Under the pieces are notes generated by a model, which saw nothing but the letters and a program-made list of their open reading frames with translations, was not told the origin of the DNA and did not search any database. The position numbers and the translations under genes were made by a program. From assembly GCF_963666545.1 (NCBI RefSeq), contig NZ_OY762899.1, positions 4,381,688 to 4,445,687 of the forward strand: DNA of 64,000 nt, read 5' to 3'. Every line of letters begins with the position of its first letter. The first letter of the stretch is position 1. Shown in pieces: positions 58,714-64,000 of the stretch. Source of the DNA: an uncultured Bacteroides sp. (GTDB taxonomy: Bacteria; Bacteroidota; Bacteroidia; Bacteroidales; Bacteroidaceae).

Positions 58714-61563
58714 CTATTCAAACGAACCGTATAGTGTTGGTAGCAACTTGCGGTCGCCCAAAGTATTATCAATACGGGCAACGTTTATCCAGAACTTATT
58801 ATCGCGTACACTTTCAATGGGATAGGCCGCTTTTTCACGTGAATAAGCGTGTTGCCACTTGTCCGCTACCACCTCATATTCAGGGTGAGGAGCATTCACC
58901 AGTACATTGTCTGCTTTATCCGCTTCTCCATTCTTTACCTCTTCTATTTCTTTCCAGATGCTTAGCATCACGTCAACAAAATTGTCTAGTTCTGCCAGAC
59001 TTTCACTTTCGGTAGGTTCTATCATCAACGTGCCGTGAACCGGGAAAGAAAGAGTAGGAGCATGATAACCATAATCCATCAGACGTTTGGCTATATCACT
59101 TTCGGTGATGCCCGTTTCTTCATGAATCTTTCTGCATTCCAAAATCATCTCATGCCCTACGAAGCCATTGGCACCTCGGTAGACAATGCCATACGTATCT
59201 TTTAGACAAGCTGCCAGATAATTCGCATTGAGTATAGCTGCTTTGGTCGCATTTGCCAGACCTTCGCTGCCCATCATGCGGATATATCCGTATGTAACAG
59301 GAAGAATGCCGGCACTGCCGTATGGAGCTGAAGCAACAGTATTTGCAGCATTGTCAAAGAAGGTATGCCCCGGTAGGAAAGCCACCAGATGTTCGGCCAC
59401 ACAGATAGGTCCTGCTCCCGGACCACCTCCACCGTGAGGGATACAGAACGTTTTATGCAAATTCAGGTGACACACATCCGCTCCGATAAAGCCCGGATTA
59501 GTGAGGCCCACTTGCGCATTCATATTAGCACCATCCATGTATACCTGTCCACCGCACGAATGAATCAGCGTACAGATATCTCTAATTTCCGTTTCGAAGA
59601 TACCATGTGTAGATGGATAAGTGATCATCAACGCAGCCAATTGATCACGATTGGCCTCCACTTTGCTACGGAGATCATCCATATCTACATTTCCCCGTTC
59701 ATCGCAACCGCAGATAACTGCGCTGAATCCCGCTTGAACGGCTGATGCCGGGTTCGTGCCATGAGCAGATGCAGGAATGATCACTTTGTCACGATGCCCT
59801 TGTCCGATGCTTTCGAGATAGGCACGTATGACACGTAAACCCGTATATTCGCCTGCAGCACCCGAGTTGGGTTGGAAACTGACTCCAGCAAAACCTGTGA
59901 TTGTTTTCAAATCCTCACCCAGATTACTGATCAACTCCCCATAGCCTTCCGCCTGATCTAGGGGAACCAGCGGATGTAAACCTCCAAATTCGGGGCGACT
60001 TAATGGTAACATTTCAGCGGCAGCATTGAGCTTCATCGTGCACGATCCGAGTGAGATCATAGAATGAGCCAGCGAAATATCTTTGCGATCGAGCCGCTTG
60101 ATGTAGCGCATCATTTCTGTTTCGGTATGATACTTGTTAAATATCGGATGCGTGAGGAAGCTGCTCTCTCTTTTCAACTCTTCGCTAATAGTAGATGTTT
60201 GCGCAATCTCTTCCGCTTTTGCATAGTCCTTTCCGGCAGCAATCGCAAAGATGGAAATGAGTGTATTCACCGCATGCACGTCGGTTGTTTCATCAATGCT
60301 CATCCCCACATCGCCATTTTCAAAATAGCGTAGGTTGACTTCCTTGCTCAGAGCGATGATGCGTATTTGTTCAGGTAAAACATGTGCGGGCAAGGTGAAT
60401 CGAAGCGTATCAAAATGCTGTTCGTTAAGTTGCTTATATCCGAATTTTGACACCGCTTTGTTGATGAATGCAGCTATGCTGTGAATGCGTGATGCGATGG
60501 TTTTGATTCCTTCTTGTCCGTGATAAACAGTATAAAAACCGGCCATGGTAGCCAGTAATGCCTGTGCCGTACAGATGTTGGAGGTCGCTTTTTCTCGTTT
60601 GATGTGCTGTTCACGAGTTTGCAGAGCCATGCGATAGCACAGTTTGCCATACTTATCTTTAGACCATCCGATGATGCGTCCCGGCATGTTTCGTTTAAAC
60701 TCATCTCGCGTGGCAAAGTAAGCTGCCGACGGTCCACCGTAGAACATGGGTACCCCCAATCGTTGCGTGCTGCCAAATACAATATCAGCTCCCCATTCTC
60801 CGGGTGGAACAAGCAGTGCAAGGCTCAATATATCAGCAGCTACAGCTACCTTACAGTTTGCCGCATGTGCTTTTTCGGTGAAGGTGCGATAATCTTCCGC
60901 ACTGCCATCTGAGTTAGGATACTGCACCATGCATGCAAATACGTCGGGAGTGAATTCAAATTCACTGTATTTGCTTGTTTTTAGTTCTATGCCTTGAGGT
61001 ACAGCCCGAGTTTGCATCACCGCCAGCGTTTGTGGAAAGATATTTTCGTCAACAAGCACCACGTTGGCATTCGTTTTCTGTTGCTCACGAGAGCGCAGAC
61101 CGTGCATCATTGTGACCGCTTCCGCAGCCGCTGTTGCTTCGTCGAGTAATGAACTGTTCGAGATCGGCATGGCAGTGAGGTCGCAAACAGCCGTTTGGAA
61201 GTTCATCAAAGCTTCTAGTCTTCCTTGCGATATTTCTGCTTGATAAGGTGTATATGATGTGTACCAAACGGGGTTTTCGAATACATTTCGCTGAATGACA
61301 GCCGGAGTGACTGTATTATACCATCCCATGCCGATGTATGTGGCGTACAGTTTATTTTTCATGCCCAGCTCCGTAATGTGTTTGCTATAAGCATATTCCG
61401 TGAGCGGTTGAGGCAAGGCCAATGGTTCTTTTAGTAAAATATCTGAGGGGATGGTTTTTTCTATCAGCTCATCCAGAGAGTTCACGCCGATTTTGTTCAG
61501 CATGATTTCTGCTTCTTTTTCATTGATGCCGATATGTCGGCAAGCTAATAAATCAGTTTTCAT
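58714..61563 (-). CDS. gcvP: Glycine dehydrogenase (decarboxylating), P-protein
   Basis: A 949-residue PLP enzyme, the P-protein of the glycine cleavage system, which decarboxylates glycine and passes the methylamine group to the lipoylated H-protein. It is the fused single-chain form with two halves. The PLP lysine lies in NLHKTFCIPHGGGGPGAG (second half), and YTPYQAEISQGRLEALMNFQ is a signature of the first half. The start at 61563 (MKTDLLACRHIGINEKE) is standard; the longer frame from 61674 adds 37 unconserved residues and overlaps the next gene. The gcvT and gcvH genes are not in the window. Confidence 0.95.
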   Translation of the reverse strand: MKTDLLACRHIGINEKEAEIMLNKIGVNSLDELIEKTIPSDILLKEPLALPQPLTEYAYSKHITELGMKNKLYATYIGMGWYNTVTPAVIQRNVFENPVWYTSYTPYQAEISQGRLEALMNFQTAVCDLTAMPISNSSLLDEATAAAEAVTMMHGLRSREQQKTNANVVLVDENIFPQTLAVMQTRAVPQGIELKTSKYSEFEFTPDVFACMVQYPNSDGSAEDYRTFTEKAHAANCKVAVAADILSLALLVPPGEWGADIVFGSTQRLGVPMFYGGPSAAYFATRDEFKRNMPGRIIGWSKDKYGKLCYRMALQTREQHIKREKATSNICTAQALLATMAGFYTVYHGQEGIKTIASRIHSIAAFINKAVSKFGYKQLNEQHFDTLRFTLPAHVLPEQIRIIALSKEVNLRYFENGDVGMSIDETTDVHAVNTLISIFAIAAGKDYAKAEEIAQTSTISEELKRESSFLTHPIFNKYHTETEMMRYIKRLDRKDISLAHSMISLGSCTMKLNAAAEMLPLSRPEFGGLHPLVPLDQAEGYGELISNLGEDLKTITGFAGVSFQPNSGAAGEYTGLRVIRAYLESIGQGHRDKVIIPASAHGTNPASAVQAGFSAVICGCDERGNVDMDDLRSKVEANRDQLAALMITYPSTHGIFETEIRDICTLIHSCGGQVYMDGANMNAQVGLTNPGFIGADVCHLNLHKTFCIPHGGGGPGAGPICVAEHLVAFLPGHTFFDNAANTVASAPYGSAGILPVTYGYIRMMGSEGLANATKAAILNANYLAACLKDTYGIVYRGANGFVGHEMILECRKIHEETGITESDIAKRLMDYGYHAPTLSFPVHGTLMIEPTESESLAELDNFVDVMLSIWKEIEEVKNGEADKADNVLVNAPHPEYEVVADKWQHAYSREKAAYPIESVRDNKFWINVARIDNTLGDRKLLPTLYGSFE

Positions 61564-61594
61564 GTCTATAATAAAAATATTAAGTTCATAATTA

Positions 61595-62233
61595 TTATCT
61601 AAAGAATGGATTTTCCGCTTTTTCGATGCCAATGGTAGTCGGTGCACCATGTCCGGGATACACGATTGTTTCATTGGGCAGAACGAATAAGCGACTGCAA
61701 ATGTGCTCTTTTAGTTCCTCGAAATTACCTCCTGTAAGGTCGGCACGCCCAATGCTCCCTTGAAAAAGCACATCACCGGAGAACATGCAATTCTCTTCTT
61801 TGCAGTAGAAAACCAAGCTTCCCGGAGAGTGTCCCGGTACATGTATTGCTTCCAGTGCTATGTTTCCAAAGGTAATGATGTCGCCATCTATTAGATATTT
61901 ACCCAGAGGCACAGGAGCTTCTTTCAGCTCAAAGCCAAACATACGCGATTGTTTCGGAGCACTTTCCAGCCAGAACTCATCAATCTGGCAAGCTTCTGCC
62001 TGCAAACCGAATTCTTTGAGCATGAATGGGTTTCCAAAGATGTGGTCTAAGTGCAAATGCGTGTTGAGCAAGTGCTTTACGTTCAACTCATTAGACAGGA
62101 TGAAGTTCTTTAATGCCTGCTTTTCTTCATCGTAGAAGCATCCGGCATCTATCACCACCGCCTCCTTTGTCTCGTCCCATATCACATAGCAGTTGACAGG
62201 GAACATATTGAATTCAAATCTTTTTATCTTCAT
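61595..62233 (-). CDS. Metallo-beta-lactamase-fold hydrolase (glyoxalase II-like)
   Basis: A 212-residue soluble metal hydrolase. The HxHxDH motif is His 59, His 61, Asp 63 and His 64 (THLHLDH), further metal ligands are in VPGHSPGSLVFY and FSGDVLF, and the last His is in VYPGHGAPTT. The length and YVIWDETKEAVVIDAG start resemble glyoxalase II-like thioester hydrolases. The substrate is not known. It lies between gcvP and rsmG, in the same direction as both. Confidence 0.88.
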   Translation of the reverse strand: MKIKRFEFNMFPVNCYVIWDETKEAVVIDAGCFYDEEKQALKNFILSNELNVKHLLNTHLHLDHIFGNPFMLKEFGLQAEACQIDEFWLESAPKQSRMFGFELKEAPVPLGKYLIDGDIITFGNIALEAIHVPGHSPGSLVFYCKEENCMFSGDVLFQGSIGRADLTGGNFEELKEHICSRLFVLPNETIVYPGHGAPTTIGIEKAENPFFR

Positions 62234-62254
62234 CGTTCTTTTTCTTAATTAATA

Positions 62255-62875
62255 CTACACCGCTACGTAAACCACTTTCTTGGTTTGAAAGAACTCTTCC
62301 TCAAATTCCTCACTCAGATTGTGCATCACGGTTTTATGTTTAAAAGGCATAGCCTCATGTTCCAGTTCGCCACCTTTGAGGCAAATCAGTCCGTTGGGCA
62401 ATGCGTTCTGTTGTTTTACTGATATGTTTTTTCTGATAATCTTAATTAAATCGGCCAATGGCATCACAGCTCTGCTCACCACAAAGTCGAAAGTTTGTTT
62501 CTCTTCCTCTGCCCTTGCATGGCGGAAAGTTACATTTTTCAGTCCGATGGCATTGGCTACTTCCGTTGCTACACGCACTTTCTTTCCAATGCTGTCTACC
62601 AAGTGAAACTTGACCTCAGGAAAAAGTATGGCCAATGGGATGCCCGGAAATCCGCCTCCCGTGCCCAGATCCATTATGGAAGTACCTGCACGAAACTGAA
62701 TGACCCGAGCGATGCCCAACGAATGAAGCACATGGTGTTCATAAAGATTTTCGATATCCTTGCGTGAGATGACGTTGATCTTTGCATTCCAGTCGGCATA
62801 AAGATCATATAGCGCTGCAAACTGTCTGCGTTGCTCTTCCGTCAGATTCGGAAAGTATTTCAGTATAATATCCAT
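62255..62875 (-). CDS. rsmG: 16S rRNA (guanine527-N7)-methyltransferase
   Basis: A 206-residue methyltransferase (RsmG/GidB) that methylates G527 of 16S rRNA, a position that also affects streptomycin sensitivity. The SAM-binding motif is IMDLGTGGGFPGIPLA; YEHHVLHSLGIARV before it and DFVVSRAVMPLADL after it are standard. Length matches the family. It starts 37 bp after the DUF3298 gene and ends 21 bp before the hydrolase gene, so the genes are probably co-transcribed. Confidence 0.95.
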   Translation of the reverse strand: MDIILKYFPNLTEEQRRQFAALYDLYADWNAKINVISRKDIENLYEHHVLHSLGIARVIQFRAGTSIMDLGTGGGFPGIPLAILFPEVKFHLVDSIGKKVRVATEVANAIGLKNVTFRHARAEEEKQTFDFVVSRAVMPLADLIKIIRKNISVKQQNALPNGLICLKGGELEHEAMPFKHKTVMHNLSEEFEEEFFQTKKVVYVAV

Positions 62876-62912
62876 TGAATGGGTTTCAGGTTAATGCCGT
62901 TATCGGCTTGTT

Positions 62913-63767
62913 TTAGTCTTTCAATTCGTTGATGATGGCGTTGTCTGTTACCATGATATGTTTCATGATTTCATACGGGAGTTTGATTTGTACCGGCCCC
63001 ATCACGTAAGGGGTGAACTCATATATATTGAAGTAGAACACAATACCGTCTTTTTCCGGATAGAAATTGTCTGTCGGTACAAGATCGCCTGTAGAGCCGT
63101 AACCAATATCTTCCAGTTCTTTGTGCGAAGCTACTTTTTTATCTGCCATCAACTGATTCCAAAGCAAGTCGGTAAGCATCTCCATGTAATCGCCCGTAAA
63201 GATGTCATCCAAATGGATGGGGCGAAGAGTAGCCAGATTAACATTCAAATAAGTAGTGGTGTACATGCCATGCGCGCCACCGGTGTATTCGTTATAGTTA
63301 ATGCGATAGGTGAGCAGGTTACCTTTGTATGCCTGCACGTGTCCCTCGATACCTTTATAATAAGAGTACCATGCACCTACAGACGATTCATCCTCTTTAT
63401 GCTTTTCGTCTTCGGTGTACATCGGTTCCAAATCACGACGATATTCGGTTACATAAGTGTCGGTAAATTGCTTGATCACCTCTTTTGTGGAAAGACCGCT
63501 ATATTTATCGCCAAAACATGCTGAGATAAAAAAGCTGTTCAGACTGTCCTTCAATTTTTTATCCGACGACTTCACCGGGTAAGTATAGTTAATAACTAAA
63601 TTACACGCCGGTTTGGCGGTGTCACCAAAAAGATGTACTGTTTCATTTACCTGAATACTGTCAAACTCCAGAGCACCTGTATCTTTCACCTTGTTACCAC
63701 ACGAAAATAAAAGGCCGCTAACTGAAAGTATAACGGCAAGTAGGATTACATATTGTCTTTTTATCAT
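62913..63767 (-). CDS. DUF3298/RsiV-like lipoprotein
   Basis: A 284-residue lipoprotein with signal peptide and lipobox (SGLLFSC). The mature part has the DUF4163-DUF3298 arrangement (NYTYPVKSSDKKLKDSLNSF, EYTGGAHGMYTTTYLNVNL, IHLDDIFTGDYMEML, then FYFNIYEFTPYVMGPVQIKL), a fold seen in lysozyme-binding RsiV anti-sigma factors and in many stand-alone lipoproteins. No sigma factor gene is beside it. Role unknown; possibly envelope defence or ligand binding. Confidence 0.85.
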   Translation of the reverse strand: MIKRQYVILLAVILSVSGLLFSCGNKVKDTGALEFDSIQVNETVHLFGDTAKPACNLVINYTYPVKSSDKKLKDSLNSFFISACFGDKYSGLSTKEVIKQFTDTYVTEYRRDLEPMYTEDEKHKEDESSVGAWYSYYKGIEGHVQAYKGNLLTYRINYNEYTGGAHGMYTTTYLNVNLATLRPIHLDDIFTGDYMEMLTDLLWNQLMADKKVASHKELEDIGYGSTGDLVPTDNFYPEKDGIVFYFNIYEFTPYVMGPVQIKLPYEIMKHIMVTDNAIINELKD

Positions 63768-63895
63768 GGCAATGCCTTTTTATTCTATCATTACAGGGCT
63801 GTTACATAGCCGTTGTTTATCGACAAATATAGAACATATTAACGAATCGGACGAATAAAAATTTAATTTTATAAGGAGCTAATTTGTTTTCTTCT

Positions 63896-63903
63896 TATCT
63901 TTG
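63896..63903 (+). promoter_or_regulatory. -7 box of the last, partial gene
   Basis: TATCTTTG, 9 nt before the ATG at 63913, predicting a leader of only a few bases. Confidence 0.55.
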
Positions 63904-63912
63904 CAAAGAATT

Positions 63913-64000
63913 ATGAAGAGACTTCGTTACATATTAGCTTGCTTTATTTCTTTTCTCATTATATACATGGGAGCAGGAATAGCTGTGATGCAGTATTGCT
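63913..64000 (+). CDS. Unknown protein, N-terminal part only
   Basis: The window ends after 29 codons (MKRLRYILACFISFLIIYMG and on to AVMQYC). The start is basic and then hydrophobic, so the protein is exported or membrane-anchored. No family can be named from this short piece. A -7 box just upstream supports the start. Confidence 0.6.
   Translation, partial: MKRLRYILACFISFLIIYMGAGIAVMQYC

Noticed and set aside
61564-61674. Longer start for gcvP
   Set aside because: The extra 37 residues are not conserved and run into the hydrolase gene; MKTDLLACRHIG is the standard start.

Overview
The window is chromosomal DNA from a member of the Bacteroidota, most likely a Bacteroides species. Evidence: many genes are preceded by the Bacteroides-type -7 promoter box TAnnTTTG, Shine-Dalgarno sequences are nearly absent, and the gene content is typical of the genus (DUF4373, DUF4248 and HU-type proteins around a polysaccharide locus, a TonB-dependent receptor with an N-terminal carboxypeptidase-like domain, a complete Na+-NQR operon, a serC-serA-DUF1015 cluster). 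No rRNA genes, intact insertion sequences, transposases, integrases or CRISPR arrays were seen. One tRNA gene is present (tRNA-Lys, minus strand).

Layout. 1-2850: end of an Mla-type lipid transport operon (mlaE end, mlaF, mlaD), then a DUF134 regulator with two NifX/NafY-like small proteins. 2947-5364: a secreted GH2 glycosidase. 5431-7003: a small cassette (helicase scrap, DUF3791, DUF3990, XRE regulator) bounded by imperfect copies of the tRNA-Lys terminator region, next to tRNA-Lys. 7284-13644: EttA-like ABC-F ATPase, a decayed copy of its 3' end, and a TonB-dependent receptor/lipoprotein pair. 13719-17425: a hybrid histidine kinase and an endonuclease/exonuclease/phosphatase-fold protein. 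17510-28567: a leftward exopolysaccharide operon (seven glycosyltransferases and a flippase), interrupted by an ATPase plus nuclease-like gene pair. 28689-36071: a set of DNA-handling genes (HTH protein, DUF4373, zinc-finger/TOPRIM/helicase protein, DUF4248, HU, T7-lysozyme-like amidase). 36099-41687: a second leftward polysaccharide operon (glycosyltransferase, O-antigen ligase/polymerase, Wzz-like protein, short outer-membrane-efflux-like protein). 41899-49608: PepC-like peptidase and nqrABCDEF. 49722-57603: DEAD-box helicase, serC, serA, small membrane protein, DUF1015, YigZ, CDGSH protein and a HpaII-type restriction endonuclease without a neighbouring methyltransferase. 58067-64000: nitroreductase, gcvP, a metallo-beta-lactamase-fold hydrolase, rsmG, a DUF3298-type lipoprotein and the start of one more gene.

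How the genes work together. The two leftward operons supply most of a Wzx/Wzy-type export pathway: glycosyltransferases build the repeat unit, the flippase moves it across the inner membrane, the ligase/polymerase and Wzz-like protein polymerise it. No initiating sugar-phosphate transferase is visible. The nqr genes form a complete respiratory sodium pump. serC and serA give two steps of serine synthesis, and gcvP (whose partners are elsewhere) breaks down glycine.

Most unusual signals. (1) Six intergenic copies of a roughly 225-350 bp structured repeat whose arms change in a compensatory way between copies, so that base pairing is kept while sequence changes. Three are forward copies right after stop codons, three are inverted copies ahead of genes. 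(2) A two-gene ATPase/PD-(D/E)XK-like cassette inside the polysaccharide operon. (3) The XRE-DUF3990-DUF3791 cassette bounded by duplicated tRNA-Lys terminator sequence. (4) The orphan HpaII-like endonuclease followed by 84-bp tandem repeats and a perfect 19-bp hairpin. (5) Two promoters whose -7 box ends exactly 4 nt before an ATG, predicting leaderless mRNAs.
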